From: Pseudomonadaceae bacterium
GTDB taxonomy: Bacteria; Pseudomonadota; Gammaproteobacteria; Pseudomonadales; Azotimanducaceae
Assembly: GCA_024743435.1 (NCBI GenBank)
Contig: JANSWO010000001.1
Coordinates: 744,001-808,000 of the forward strand
Direction: 5' to 3'
DNA: 64,000 nt
Positions 34,563 through 43,853 of the stretch are shown here, in pieces (within the stretch, counting starts at the first letter, position 1; every line of letters starts with the position of its first letter). The notes under the pieces are model-generated. The model searched no databases. It was not told where the DNA came from and saw only the letters and a list, made by a program, of their open reading frames with translations. The translations under genes were made by a program, and so were the position numbers.

Positions 34563-36104
34563 ATGACAGAGACGCTGACAGGAACAGACCGATCTGCGGG
34601 AACGCCGTATCAGGCGATTCTTGATGAGGATAGCCACCCAGTACCCGATGTGATGCGCCGGGAGTCGCCCCTGCCGCCCGGGCCGACCAAGGTACCTGCG
34701 GAACGCTATTACTCCAAAGAGTTTCATGACCTTGAAGTAGAGAAGGTGTGGAAGCGCTGTTGGCAGATGGCTTGCCACGAAGACGATATTCCTAATGTGG
34801 GCGACTATCTGGTCTACGACATTGCGCATCTGTCCTTTCTGATCGTTCGCTCAGCGGAGCAGGAATTTAAAGCGTTCTACAACGTTTGCCTGCATCGGGG
34901 CCGGCAGCTGAAGCAACACAGAGGTAAGAGCGCACGTGAGTTTCGATGCTCGTTTCATGGCTGGGCCTGGAAGACCGATGGGGCCCTGAAAGAAGTTCCT
35001 TGCGAGTGGGACTTCCCCACTGTGAGCGAAGCCGAATACAGCCTGCCTGAAGTGAAGCTCGGTCGTTGGGGTGGGTTTATCTTCATTAACCCGGACGAGA
35101 ACGCCGCGCCTTTGGAAGAGCATCTGGGTGATCTGTCGTCGCAGTTTCCGAACGATCCGTATGAACGCCGCAGTAAAGTTGCTCACGTTAAGAAAATTCT
35201 GCGCTGCAACTGGAAAGTTGCCCAGGAAGCGTTCAGCGAGGCTTATCACGTCATCGCGACGCATCCAACGATTCTGGAATCCATCGGGGATGCCAACACG
35301 CAGTACGATGTCTTCGGTAACTACTCTCGCGCGATGTCACCGAACTACACCCGCAGTCCGCATGTCAGCAGGGAGTGGGAAGCTCTGGAAGATGCGCGTT
35401 TGTACACACGACAGCGCCATGCGTTAACCGGTCATGTCTACGAGTTGATGGACGATGGCCTGGTGCACATAACCAATGCAAAGGGTGAGGTCAGCAAGTT
35501 CCAGCCTGATGGCATCTGGGTTGAAGGCCCGATGACACATGCCGATTCGAATATGCTGAACTGGATTGGTGGTAAACACCTGCCTGATTCCAATGTCGTG
35601 CCGCTGGCGCCCACGCCAAAAGTTCCGCCGGGTAAGAACCTGCGCCAGGTTGTCGCTGATCCTATTCGTGAGGCGCATCGTAAGAAGCTAGGCGATCGAA
35701 TGGACAATGTCAGTGACGCGGAGTTACTCGATTCCGTCTACCTGACCGTGTTTCCCAACTTCCATCCCTGGGGTTCTTTTAACCAAATTGTCTATCGCTT
35801 CAGGCCTCATGGCGATAATCCGGATGAGTGCATCATGGAGTGCCTGTACATGCAGCCGACTCCAGACGGTGAGCCTCGTTCGCCTGCACCGCCGATACAT
35901 GAGTTGGGTGCGGACGACGATTGGGTGGATGCGCCGGAGCTGGGAATGCTGGCCAAGGTGTTTAACCAGGATGTCGTGAACATGCCGGAAGTCCAGAAGG
36001 GGCTCAAGGCAATGAAGAATCCGGAGATCATCTTCGCCAACTACGGTGAAACCAAGCCGCGACACTTCCACATGTTATTGGAGCAATGGCTGGCGAAGCC
36101 TTAA
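34563..36104 (+). CDS. Rieske non-heme iron oxygenase, alpha subunit
   Basis: A 513-residue oxygenase. Rieske ligands are Cys109-x-His111 ('NVCLHRGR') and Cys129-x2-His132 ('FRCSFHGW'), and the catalytic iron site is marked by 'AQEAFSEAYHVIATH'. It is clearly paralogous to the oxygenase at 52198: both begin with 'YQ-x-LLD/ILD', 'DSHxVPDV' and share 'DIAHLSFL/DIAHMSFL', but this one carries an extra insert of some 60 residues in the catalytic domain (about 285-350). No beta subunit, ferredoxin or reductase is adjacent. A PPOX-fold protein and an acyl-CoA-dehydrogenase-fold enzyme follow on the same strand. GGGAGAAGAGGG precedes the ATG. Confidence 0.92.
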   Translation: MTETLTGTDRSAGTPYQAILDEDSHPVPDVMRRESPLPPGPTKVPAERYYSKEFHDLEVEKVWKRCWQMACHEDDIPNVGDYLVYDIAHLSFLIVRSAEQEFKAFYNVCLHRGRQLKQHRGKSAREFRCSFHGWAWKTDGALKEVPCEWDFPTVSEAEYSLPEVKLGRWGGFIFINPDENAAPLEEHLGDLSSQFPNDPYERRSKVAHVKKILRCNWKVAQEAFSEAYHVIATHPTILESIGDANTQYDVFGNYSRAMSPNYTRSPHVSREWEALEDARLYTRQRHALTGHVYELMDDGLVHITNAKGEVSKFQPDGIWVEGPMTHADSNMLNWIGGKHLPDSNVVPLAPTPKVPPGKNLRQVVADPIREAHRKKLGDRMDNVSDAELLDSVYLTVFPNFHPWGSFNQIVYRFRPHGDNPDECIMECLYMQPTPDGEPRSPAPPIHELGADDDWVDAPELGMLAKVFNQDVVNMPEVQKGLKAMKNPEIIFANYGETKPRHFHMLLEQWLAKP

Positions 36105-36188
36105 TCGTCGCAGTCAGGATGTCGAGCGCAACGGCGGTCCCGGAGCGTCGCGCGTCCAAAGGCTAATGGTGTCCAGGCGGAGAAAATT

Positions 36189-36788
36189 ATGACGGCGGCA
36201 AAGCGCGCCAAGACAAACTACGACGACGTGTCCATGTACCCGCTCGATCCTGCAAAAGTCGAACGGCTGCTGCAGCTGCAGTCTGAATGTTCGGTGCTAT
36301 GGAGCACCAAAGATGGCTGGCCGGTGGGCGTCATGCATCGATTTGTCTATCAGGACGGCAAGTTTTGGGTCACCTGTGCGTCCCAGCGCAAGCGTGTACC
36401 AGCACTGAAAAAGCGCAATAAGAGCGCTGTGATTATCTCAAGTGAAGGCACTGCGCTAGGTGCCGACCAGACGATGACGGTCAAGTGTCTGGCCACCGTG
36501 CACGAGGACAACCCTTCCATCAAAGGTTGGTTCTACCACGCGCTCGCCATGAAGTTGCAACAGGGCGATCCCGACAAGGTGGCGGTGTTCGAGCAGTTTC
36601 TGGACACGCCTACCCGCGTAATCATCGAGCTCGAACCGCAGAAATGGATCACCTACGACGGCACCAAGGTCGCGGCTCATGTGAGCGGCAGTTGGGTTCC
36701 TGAGGAGCCCTGGCGGCAGGAGCTGCCGCCGGCACCCGAGTGGGTAGCGAAAATGGCGTCCGGGCGCGAGCAGCTTGAGTCCGCGTGA
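36189..36788 (+). CDS. Pyridoxamine-5'-phosphate-oxidase-fold protein
   Basis: A 199-residue split-beta-barrel protein of the PNPOx-like superfamily that usually binds FMN or F420. 'VLWSTKDGWPVGVMHRFVYQDGKFWVTCASQRKRVPALKKR' covers the core strands, and 'VIIELEPQKWITYDGTKV' the last strand. There is no Zn or signal motif. A flavin-dependent reductase or a binding role is plausible; it lies between a Rieske oxygenase and an acyl-CoA-dehydrogenase-fold enzyme that would need reduced flavin if it acts as a monooxygenase. Confidence 0.8.
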   Translation: MTAAKRAKTNYDDVSMYPLDPAKVERLLQLQSECSVLWSTKDGWPVGVMHRFVYQDGKFWVTCASQRKRVPALKKRNKSAVIISSEGTALGADQTMTVKCLATVHEDNPSIKGWFYHALAMKLQQGDPDKVAVFEQFLDTPTRVIIELEPQKWITYDGTKVAAHVSGSWVPEEPWRQELPPAPEWVAKMASGREQLESA

Positions 36789-36862
36789 GCCGACAACGTG
36801 GAATCGAATCGTCCGCCTGACCCATAGGTGGGCTTGTGAGAAACGAAGGAAGGAAAGCAGAC

Positions 36863-38104
36863 ATGGCTGAAGCGATTAATGAACCGACGGCCAGAACCGT
36901 TACGCCGCTTGAGCGCGTAGCGCAGATTGAGAGCGACATCGCAGCAGGTGGTGATCGCGCGCAGGAACTGCGGCGCTTACCGGACGATACACGCGAGCTG
37001 CTCATTGATGAGGGACTGTTCAGCTTCACGCTGCCCGAGGAGCTGGGAGGTGAAAACGCCAGCGCCGTCGAAACCGTAGAGGTGTTGGAAGCGATATCCG
37101 CGATTGATGCTTCGGTGGGTTGGAACGTCATGCTGGGATCTGAGATCAATGCGATGGCCGCAGGCGGAATGCCCAAAGACCTCGCCCGCGAGGTCTACAT
37201 TGATAATCCGAGGGTTGTCATGTGCGGCGGTGGCGGCCCGGGTACTAAGCCGTCGTATGCGATTGAGCAGGTCGATGGCAGTTACAAGGTCTGGGGTGAG
37301 ACAACGTTCATCAGCGGTTGTCACAACTCGACCTGGTGCTTCATGGGGGCGCCGATTCTCGACGGTGACAAACCTCGCCTGGATGATAACGGCGCACCGA
37401 TCGTTAAGATGTTCTTCCTGCATCGGTCGCAGTGGGACATTCTGGATACCTGGAACACCGCAGCACTGCGAGGCTCCGGCAGTCACACGGTTCGAACGGA
37501 GGGTGGCGTCGTTGAGCCGAAATGGCTTCCCGTCGACTTGATGTTGACACCGGCACTATACGATAACCCAGTGTTTCGAATACCGGTGCCGCTACGGCTG
37601 TCGTACAACAAAGTAGCGATTGCTCTGGGGATTGCAAAGGGTGCTCTCGATACATTTGTCGCCATTGCCAACAACAAAATCCCGATGATGTCCGCATCCA
37701 AGCTGAAAGAGCGGCCAATCGCCCAGTATCGTATGGCCGAAATGACCGCGAAGTATCGGGCCGCAAGATCGTTGGTTATGGAGGCTATGGACGCGGTAGA
37801 GGAGGAGCTTCGCCGAGGCGCCGAGCTGCCTTCGCCGGAGGCGACGTTTAATGCTCGGCTCGCCTGCACCTACGGAGCTCAAGCCTGTATGGAGGTGGTG
37901 GACGTTGTGCACGCCAGCTGTGGTACCAGTGCGGCGGAGATGAACAACCCACTCGAACGTAAGCTTCGCGATGCTCATGGCGCCGCATCGCATCGATGGG
38001 TTGCGCATCCGCTCTATGAGACGATGGGTAGCGTTCTTTTTGGCAACGAGGCAGACGCGGAGTTTTCCGGTACCGGTGGTCCCGTTCTTGGCGGCAAAAA
38101 GTAG
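36863..38104 (+). CDS. Acyl-CoA-dehydrogenase-fold flavoprotein
   Basis: A 413-residue flavoprotein with the three-part acyl-CoA-dehydrogenase fold: N-terminal helices with 'LPEELGGENAS', a middle beta domain and a C-terminal helix bundle. The Glu base of true acyl-CoA dehydrogenases is not obvious, and the middle domain ('FISGCHNSTWCFMGAPI', 'DTWNTAALRGSGSHTV') is closer to HpaH/DszC-type flavin monooxygenases. I therefore favour hydroxylation with a separate flavin reductase. ATG 36863 is preceded by AGGAAAG. The PPOX-fold gene lies just upstream, and a TetR regulator 113 bases downstream. Confidence 0.85.
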   Translation: MAEAINEPTARTVTPLERVAQIESDIAAGGDRAQELRRLPDDTRELLIDEGLFSFTLPEELGGENASAVETVEVLEAISAIDASVGWNVMLGSEINAMAAGGMPKDLAREVYIDNPRVVMCGGGGPGTKPSYAIEQVDGSYKVWGETTFISGCHNSTWCFMGAPILDGDKPRLDDNGAPIVKMFFLHRSQWDILDTWNTAALRGSGSHTVRTEGGVVEPKWLPVDLMLTPALYDNPVFRIPVPLRLSYNKVAIALGIAKGALDTFVAIANNKIPMMSASKLKERPIAQYRMAEMTAKYRAARSLVMEAMDAVEEELRRGAELPSPEATFNARLACTYGAQACMEVVDVVHASCGTSAAEMNNPLERKLRDAHGAASHRWVAHPLYETMGSVLFGNEADAEFSGTGGPVLGGKK

Positions 38105-38217
38105 GCGTTGGGTCGAGCACGCGTCTCAAGTTGCGGGACCGCGTTGGCATAGGAGCTCTCGGGCGTCCGGTTTTGTTAGATGCCCGCTTTGTTCATACTC
38201 GCCGGTCCTGATGTCCG

Positions 38218-38919
38218 GTGATCGATGTGACCAAGAAAGAAGCCAGAACAAGCGTAGACTTGCCGGATCCCACAGCCGTGGGAGTAAAGGCGTTCAGCAA
38301 GAGCCGTGCAACGAGAACGCGGATCCTGGAGGCGGCTATCGAGTGCCTGTCCTCTATTGGCTATCAAGCGACAAGTACGACGACGGTTGCCAAGTATGCG
38401 GGTCTGACGCGTGCGGCAGTCCTCTACCATTTCCCCAATCGATTGGCGCTGATCGAAGCGACGGTTCACTACGTTACGCGCCGACGAGTGGCGATGCAGG
38501 AAGAGATGCAGGTTGATCTGCCGAGAGACGAGGCCTTTCCGTTTCGCTCGCTTGATTCCCAGCGAGAACAGCTTCAAACCCGCGAGTTTTTTGCGTTCTC
38601 TGAACTTGCGATGGCGGCGCGAACGGACCCTGAACTGGACGAAATATTCCGGCCTGCGATGGAATCGTTCGATCATGCCCGGCGTGATATGGCGAACAAA
38701 CTTGCCTCCGATGAAGTCAAATCAGCGCCCGGATTTGATTTGCGTCGCGATGTGGCGCGCTTCGCGCTTGAGGGGTTGATACATCAGGATGGCATCACGT
38801 TTGATCAGGAGCGCCGTACCAGCCAGATGATGTGGCTGCTCAAGTTGTTGTTCGACCCAAAGGTTAGCGGCGAGCTCGTCCAGCGGGCGCTGGAGATGTC
38901 CGACGCGGACTTGGCATAG
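38218..38919 (+). CDS. TetR-family regulator
   Basis: A 233-residue regulator starting at GTG 38218 (GTG 38227 also possible). The N-terminal HTH region 'RTRILEAAIECLSSIGYQATSTTTVAKYAGLTRAAVLYHFPNR' spans about residues 28-72. The C-terminal ligand domain is longer than average. It follows the Rieske/PPOX/flavoprotein genes on the same strand and may be a local repressor responding to their substrate. Confidence 0.9.
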   Translation: MIDVTKKEARTSVDLPDPTAVGVKAFSKSRATRTRILEAAIECLSSIGYQATSTTTVAKYAGLTRAAVLYHFPNRLALIEATVHYVTRRRVAMQEEMQVDLPRDEAFPFRSLDSQREQLQTREFFAFSELAMAARTDPELDEIFRPAMESFDHARRDMANKLASDEVKSAPGFDLRRDVARFALEGLIHQDGITFDQERRTSQMMWLLKLLFDPKVSGELVQRALEMSDADLA

Positions 38920-39035
38920 TCCGCGTAGCCGTTGGTGGTCGTGCAATCGTCGTAACTTCGTCCTTTGGTCGCCCCGCTCGATAGTCTATTGTTGCGGGCG
39001 CATTCAACGCCTGTAACAACCTACCTGGAATCAAC

Positions 39036-39347
39036 ATGTCTGAAACAAGCTCGACGCCGCTCGCTGGTGCCCGGGAGGTTGAACTATCTCGAGAGCCTGT
39101 GGAGCTGTTCAAAGTACTGAAATTTGAAGGCATGGTGAACAGCGGTGGCCAGGCCAAGTTGGTCATTGCAGATGGTCAGGTTCTGGTGAACGGTGAACGT
39201 GAAACCCGCAAGCGCCGCAAACTCATCTCCGGCGACACTGTAGAGTTCAATGGCCAAAGCGTAACGCTTCGGTTCGTTGCAGCCGGTAGCGCCGTTTCCG
39301 TCGAGGCGGCCGGGACGGATGCTTCCGATAACGGTCCGAACTCGTGA
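39036..39347 (+). CDS. S4 RNA-binding-domain protein, YbcJ-like
   Basis: A 103-residue protein that is almost entirely an S4 domain: 'KVLKFEGMVNSGGQAKLVIADGQVLVNGERETRKRRKLISGDTV'-like core (residues 27-70). Family members bind RNA, often ribosomal. The start codon is ATG 39036. The TGA stop overlaps the GTG of the next gene by four bases, so the two are translationally coupled. Confidence 0.88.
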   Translation: MSETSSTPLAGAREVELSREPVELFKVLKFEGMVNSGGQAKLVIADGQVLVNGERETRKRRKLISGDTVEFNGQSVTLRFVAAGSAVSVEAAGTDASDNGPNS

Positions 39348-39817
39348 AGCCGAACGATTGCCTCCGTAGGCTTCGCTACACTCTGGACTTTGATGACAAC
39401 GCGATGGTTGCGGTGTTTGCAGGGTCCGGCAGAACGATCGAACGGAGCCAGATGACTGCCTGGCTCAAACAGGACGATCACCCATCGTTTGAGGCGTGCA
39501 GTGATGAATCGCTGGCTGCGTTTCTCAACGGCTTGATCGTCTTCAAGAGGGGCAAGCGTGAGGGAGCAGAGCCCGAGATTGAGACGCGCCTGAACAACAA
39601 TATGGTGTTTAGAAAACTCAAGATCGCCTTCAATCTGCAGGCTGAAGACATTCTGGAGATCCTGTCATCTGAGGCTGTGCATATCAGTAAACACGAGTTG
39701 TCTGCTTTCTTTCGCCGCCCAGATCACAAACACTACCGCGATTGCAAAGACCAGATACTTCGCAACTTTCTCATGGGCTTGCAAGTACGGCATCGGGGTA
39801 GGGCTGAGCCCGACTAG
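39344..39817 (+). CDS. yehS: YehS family protein (DUF1456)
   Basis: A 157-residue cytosolic protein made of two similar helical DUF1456 repeats. The first runs 'NDCLRRLRYTLDFDDNAMVAVF' to 'LNGLIVFKRGKR', the second 'NNNMVFRKLKIAFNLQAEDIL' to 'LRNFLMGLQVRHRG'. The family is widespread in Proteobacteria with no settled biochemical role. It starts at GTG overlapping the S4-domain gene, an association suggesting an RNA-related context. Confidence 0.88.
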   Translation: MKPNDCLRRLRYTLDFDDNAMVAVFAGSGRTIERSQMTAWLKQDDHPSFEACSDESLAAFLNGLIVFKRGKREGAEPEIETRLNNNMVFRKLKIAFNLQAEDILEILSSEAVHISKHELSAFFRRPDHKHYRDCKDQILRNFLMGLQVRHRGRAEPD

Positions 39818-39828
39818 AGCGTCGTTTG

Positions 39829-40011
39829 CTAATGAGGAGCGTCGGCGCAGTTTGCAAGACCGGCCGCTAGCGGTTCCAGCAGAGCGGCTCTATCGCCGTC
39901 GGGCAGTTCAGCGATCTTCTGCATGGCAAGGACGTGAGATTCCAGCCGTCCCCACTCCAGACAGGCCGCGCTCTGTTGTCCAGCCGCTGCAAGACAGCTC
40001 GCCCCATTGCG
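39829..40011 (-). other. Possible gene relic in intergenic region
   Basis: The gap 39818-40113 carries on its minus strand an open stretch of about 60 codons ending at TAG (39829-39831). It reads like protein ('CLEWGRLESHVLAMQKI', 'LPDGDRAALLEPLAAGL') but lacks a start codon in the right place and is closed upstream by TAA at 40012-40014. It may be the tail of a decayed gene, or chance. The remaining gap holds the promoter of the gene at 40114. Confidence 0.25.
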
Positions 40012-40113
40012 TTAGAACGTGATAGCGATGGCGTTGGCAGAGCGTTTTGCGAAGTAATGTAGGATTGGGATGGATGCCTGCTCGTAAGGCGCGTTTTTCA
40101 TCCGGGAGTCACT

Positions 40114-42294
40114 GTGAAGCCTATTGTTGGCGGCGGAACCAAGAAGATTCTCTACACGCTAAGCACGGCGCGCCGGATCGGTTTGCTGGATTCGGCAAAG
40201 GCCTTGAAGGCTAACAACGCGTGCAAAGCGTGTGGTTTGGGGATGGGTGGCCAGCGCGGCGGCATGACCAACGAACTCGATGAGTTTCCGTCGGTATGCA
40301 ACAAGAGCATTCAGGCGCAATCCACGGATATACAGCCGCCGATCCCCTCGGAAGTCTTCGAGCACTCCCTCACTGAATTTGCCGACCTGTCCGCACGAGA
40401 GCTTGAGCACCTTGGTCGTCTGGGCCAGCCAATTTTCAAAGCAGCAGGTGACGAGAGGTATCGAGAGGTGGAATGGACTTGGGCGCTGGAGCACGCAGCA
40501 CAACGCTTGGCGGAGACGAACCCCGAGCGCAGCTTCTTCTATAGCTCCGGCCGTTCCTCCAATGAGGCTGGCTTTTTGCTGCAATTGATGGCGCGGCTCT
40601 ACGGCACTAATAACATCAGCAACTGCTCCTACTATTGCCATCAGGCCACTGGCGAAGCGCTTGCCACGACAGTCGGAACGGGTACGTCGACCGTAGAGCT
40701 TGAAGACATCTCCCGCTGCGACGTGTTTTTCCTGATCGGCGCGAACCCCGCATCAAATCATCCTCGGCTATTGCACAAGCTCATCGAACTGCGTCGGCGG
40801 GGTGGATCGGTGATTGTCATCAATCCGATGAAAGAGCCTGGGTTGGTTCGGTTTGCCGCGCCGAAGATGGTGACGTCCATGCTCAAAGGCGGAGACGAGG
40901 TGGCGAGTCACTACGTGCAGCCCCGTGTTGGTAGCGACATCGCGTTATTCACCGCCATCGCTAAGGCGGTGATCGAAACAGGCGGCGTGGATCAAACATT
41001 TGTTGATGAATACTGTGAACAGTATTCCCAGCTCACGGATTTTATTGCGAAGCAGAGCTGGAGTGATCTGACCACGCGCTGTGGCGTGGATGAGGCGATG
41101 ATTCGTCGGGTCGCCGATTGTTATGTGATATCAGAGCGATCGATATTCGCCTGGGGCATGGGAATGACCCATCACGCGCATGGCGTTGATAACATCGAAT
41201 GGATCAGCAACCTCGCCCTGCTACGTGGAATGGTCGGAAAACCTGGCGCTGGATTATTGCCGCTGCGAGGCCACAGCAACGTACAGGGCATCGGGACAAT
41301 CGGCGTAAAGCCGGTACTGCCGAAGGATGTATTGCATCGTATTGAGCAGGCATTTGACGTCTGTCTGCCGCAGAACGAAGGCATGCATACGCTCGAATCG
41401 CTCGAATGTGCGCACCGCGGTGATATCGATGCGGCCTTGATGATGGGCGGTAACCTGTTCGCAGCAACACCAGATCGCAGCTGGGCGCGTGATGCTCTCG
41501 ACCGGATTGGCTTCAAGCTGTTTCTGACGACGACCCTGAACCACGGTCATGTAACGGGCGTTGATGCCGGTGAATCTCTTGTGCTGCCGGTTTGCGCGCG
41601 TGATGAAGAACCGGAAGCGACTACGCAGGAGTCGATGTTCAACTACGTTCGTTTGAGCGACGGCGGGATCGAGCGAATCGCGTCTGTCCGCTCCGAAGTG
41701 TCGATACTGGCCGACATTGCTCACCTCTTGCTCGATAACTGCCCAATTGATTTCAGGGAATTCAAAAGGCATCGGAAAATTCGGCAGGCGATTGCGGAGG
41801 TAGTGCCCGGGTTGGAGGAGCTGGCGGATATCGACATCGCAAAACGCGAGTTTCACGTTCGCGGGCGCCTGCTATCGACACCGGAGTTTGCCACCCAAGA
41901 CGGTAAGGCCCACTTCGCCGTGAGCCCGCAAGCTGAACCTGCTCAGACCGAACGTCGTTTCACCATGATGACGATCCGCAGCGAAGGGCAGTTCAACTCA
42001 ACGGTCTATGAGGAAGAGGATTCCTATCGAGGAGTAGGGCATCGGTGGACGGTGCTGATGAACGCGCAGGACATGCTCGAGCTGGGGCTGAATGACGCGG
42101 ATCGAGCGAATCTGTCCTCAACGGCGGGAGTGATGCCTGGCGTTGAGGTCAAGAGCGCTGAATTGCCGAGGGGCAGTGTTGCAACCTACTACCCCGAAGC
42201 GAACGTGCTCTGCACGCGCGTGACCGATCCGCGCTCGCACACCCCGCAATTTAAGTCTGTACCAGTATCGATCGAGGTGATCCCGCCCGACTAG
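40114..42294 (+). CDS. FdhF/YdeP-family molybdopterin oxidoreductase
   Basis: A 726-residue cytosolic protein of the formate-dehydrogenase-like YdeP/CbbBc group. N-terminal Cys37-x2-Cys40 ('NACKACGLGMGG') with Cys62 could hold an iron-sulfur centre, and the fourth Cys of a full [4Fe-4S] ferredoxin-like motif is not clear. Molybdopterin domains follow ('FFLIGANPASNHPRLLHKL', 'FAWGMGMTHHAHGVDNI', 'PLRGHSNVQGIGTIG'), with a C-terminal 'RSEGQFNSTVY' beta-barrel. No TGA codon or Sec-type context is present, so this Mo enzyme does not use selenocysteine. The reaction is unknown; some relatives aid acid or oxidative stress tolerance. It starts at GTG, and no FdhD gene lies adjacent. Confidence 0.88.
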   Translation: MKPIVGGGTKKILYTLSTARRIGLLDSAKALKANNACKACGLGMGGQRGGMTNELDEFPSVCNKSIQAQSTDIQPPIPSEVFEHSLTEFADLSARELEHLGRLGQPIFKAAGDERYREVEWTWALEHAAQRLAETNPERSFFYSSGRSSNEAGFLLQLMARLYGTNNISNCSYYCHQATGEALATTVGTGTSTVELEDISRCDVFFLIGANPASNHPRLLHKLIELRRRGGSVIVINPMKEPGLVRFAAPKMVTSMLKGGDEVASHYVQPRVGSDIALFTAIAKAVIETGGVDQTFVDEYCEQYSQLTDFIAKQSWSDLTTRCGVDEAMIRRVADCYVISERSIFAWGMGMTHHAHGVDNIEWISNLALLRGMVGKPGAGLLPLRGHSNVQGIGTIGVKPVLPKDVLHRIEQAFDVCLPQNEGMHTLESLECAHRGDIDAALMMGGNLFAATPDRSWARDALDRIGFKLFLTTTLNHGHVTGVDAGESLVLPVCARDEEPEATTQESMFNYVRLSDGGIERIASVRSEVSILADIAHLLLDNCPIDFREFKRHRKIRQAIAEVVPGLEELADIDIAKREFHVRGRLLSTPEFATQDGKAHFAVSPQAEPAQTERRFTMMTIRSEGQFNSTVYEEEDSYRGVGHRWTVLMNAQDMLELGLNDADRANLSSTAGVMPGVEVKSAELPRGSVATYYPEANVLCTRVTDPRSHTPQFKSVPVSIEVIPPD

Positions 42295-42345
42295 ACGGAG
42301 ATAAACGACCGTTTGGGGCTTTACAGGGAGTGGCGAGTTCTATTA

Positions 42346-42362
42346 AATGAACGTTGTTCATT
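42346..42362. promoter_or_regulatory. Inverted-repeat operator before Coq4-type gene
   Basis: AATGAAC-GTT-GTTCATT has perfect 7-bp arms and abuts TATATA, a likely -10 element, 34 bases before the start codon at 42397. This is a typical TetR-family operator layout. The same ATGAAC/GTTCAT half-sites, with a 2-base spacer, recur in the promoter at 63723-63752. A TetR gene is convergent at 43109-43723. Confidence 0.5.
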
Positions 42363-42396
42363 ATATAGAATCTACACTCGACCAGGATTTGCCACC

Positions 42397-43101
42397 ATGA
42401 CTGACAAGCCCATCGTTGATCGGGACTTCGCTGAGAAGTTTCTGCAGGCTATCGATGACCCTATGAGCTACCACGTTTATTTTCTGTTCCACGACTGGTG
42501 GGAGAAGGCGCCGGCGTCGGCCATTGACGCGTACCTGTCCGAACTGGCGACACTGGATGGCGCGCGTGAGTGCATCGACGAAGGCTATATTTCGGAGCCA
42601 CTATCGCTTGAGCGGTTAGGCGAGTGTGCTCCGGGAACGCTAGGGCACGGCTACGCGGAGTTTATTGTCAGCAACAAACTCGAAGCTAACCTCGGCAAAA
42701 ACTACCGCACGTTCAACGAGGAGCTCCATGCATCCGGCAGGTTGAATCGACTACCTGCGGATATGAGCTACATGATGGTTCGCGGGTTTCAGATCCACGA
42801 CTTTCTGCACGTATTGACGGGCTATAGCTCCGCGCCGTTGGGTGAGCTGTCGTTGGCTGCGTTTTATCTGGCGCAGCTGCGCTTTCCTTATCACGCCATG
42901 CGCCTGGCCGTTACGCTGGGCCATACGGCCTACATCAAACCTGAGCTGACCGTGCCTGTTATGGATGCGGTGGTCGATGGGTGGGCGTTCGGACGCGCGG
43001 CTCGCAACCTCAACTTTACTCGTTGGGAAGACGAGATCGATACGCCGCTCGCACAGCTACAGGACAGGTTTGCGCTCCGGCAAGTACGCAACGCTGCGTG
43101 A
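42397..43101 (+). CDS. Coq4-family protein
   Basis: A 234-residue protein of the Coq4 family, known in eukaryotes for ubiquinone biosynthesis, where it assists quinone head-group processing. The zinc-binding HDxxH-x11-E signature is intact: His134, Asp135, His138 and Glu150 ('QIHDFLHVLTGYSSAPLGE'). Bacterial members often lie with P450, SDR and oxidoreductase genes and are not proved to act in ubiquinone synthesis. ATG 42397 is chosen because the promoter and operator lie directly upstream, within the longer open frame. It converges with a TetR gene, seven bases between stops. Confidence 0.85.
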   Translation: MTDKPIVDRDFAEKFLQAIDDPMSYHVYFLFHDWWEKAPASAIDAYLSELATLDGARECIDEGYISEPLSLERLGECAPGTLGHGYAEFIVSNKLEANLGKNYRTFNEELHASGRLNRLPADMSYMMVRGFQIHDFLHVLTGYSSAPLGELSLAAFYLAQLRFPYHAMRLAVTLGHTAYIKPELTVPVMDAVVDGWAFGRAARNLNFTRWEDEIDTPLAQLQDRFALRQVRNAA

Positions 43102-43108
43102 TGGGGCG

Positions 43109-43723
43109 TTAACTGCCGCTATCACTCAGCCACTCAAGTAGCGCCTCGATCATGGGGCCAGTTGATTCCTCCGGTGGCGCAAGAGCCAGCCGGTCAACAT
43201 TGAGTGGCAGCGCGATTGCACCGTGTACGGCAGACCAAATCAGCTGAGCGAGGGCAGCGGGATCGCCATTGCGAGCCTGGCTGCGCTCCTGAGCTGCCTC
43301 GATGGCGTTTGTGAGCATCGAGAAAAACCGATCGTCCTGGAGCGCCACGGCACTGGGTTTGTCATGAGACTGCGGGCGCACATACATGAACGCACCGCGG
43401 TAGACCGCGCGATTGTCATTGGCGAATGCCGCATAAGATTTGAGAATCGAGCGCACCCTGTCTAGCGGCTCGTCAATCCCGCTGATCTCGTTTTCAAGCT
43501 CAGCAATGAGCTTGCGCACTGGCTGCTTCCACAAAGACTGCATGAGCGCCGTTAAGCTATCAAAGTGCGTATACAACGTGCCGACAGAGACGCCTGCTTC
43601 ATCGGCCACCGCTCTGGCTGAGATCTTCTCCAAACCGGCTGTTGCGTATAGGCGTGCCGCGGCGCTACGGATGTTGCGTCGTGTCTGCTGTTTTTGTTCT
43701 TCTGTTAGAGCGGGTCTTGGCAT
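43109..43723 (-). CDS. TetR-family regulator
   Basis: A 204-residue regulator with HTH 'KISARAVADEAGVSVGTLYTHFDSLTALM' (about residues 33-60) and a C-terminal TetR ligand domain with 'IWSAVHGAIALPLNVDRLA'. It is convergent with the Coq4-type gene, so control of that gene through the ATGAAC/GTTCAT operator at 42346 is a reasonable guess. Its own promoter region (43724-43853) faces a membrane-protein gene on the other strand. Confidence 0.9.
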   Translation of the reverse strand: MPRPALTEEQKQQTRRNIRSAAARLYATAGLEKISARAVADEAGVSVGTLYTHFDSLTALMQSLWKQPVRKLIAELENEISGIDEPLDRVRSILKSYAAFANDNRAVYRGAFMYVRPQSHDKPSAVALQDDRFFSMLTNAIEAAQERSQARNGDPAALAQLIWSAVHGAIALPLNVDRLALAPPEESTGPMIEALLEWLSDSGS

Positions 43724-43853
43724 GGATCAAGTTTCGAAAATGTAATTCAGTGAGTGCACAATCGGTGCTGCCGAGCGCCAGCGGGGAAAATAGCATCCCT
43801 CGTTCTGGCGCGCTCGGGGTGCGACGGCGTGAAGACCATTGTGGGAGGCAAGA

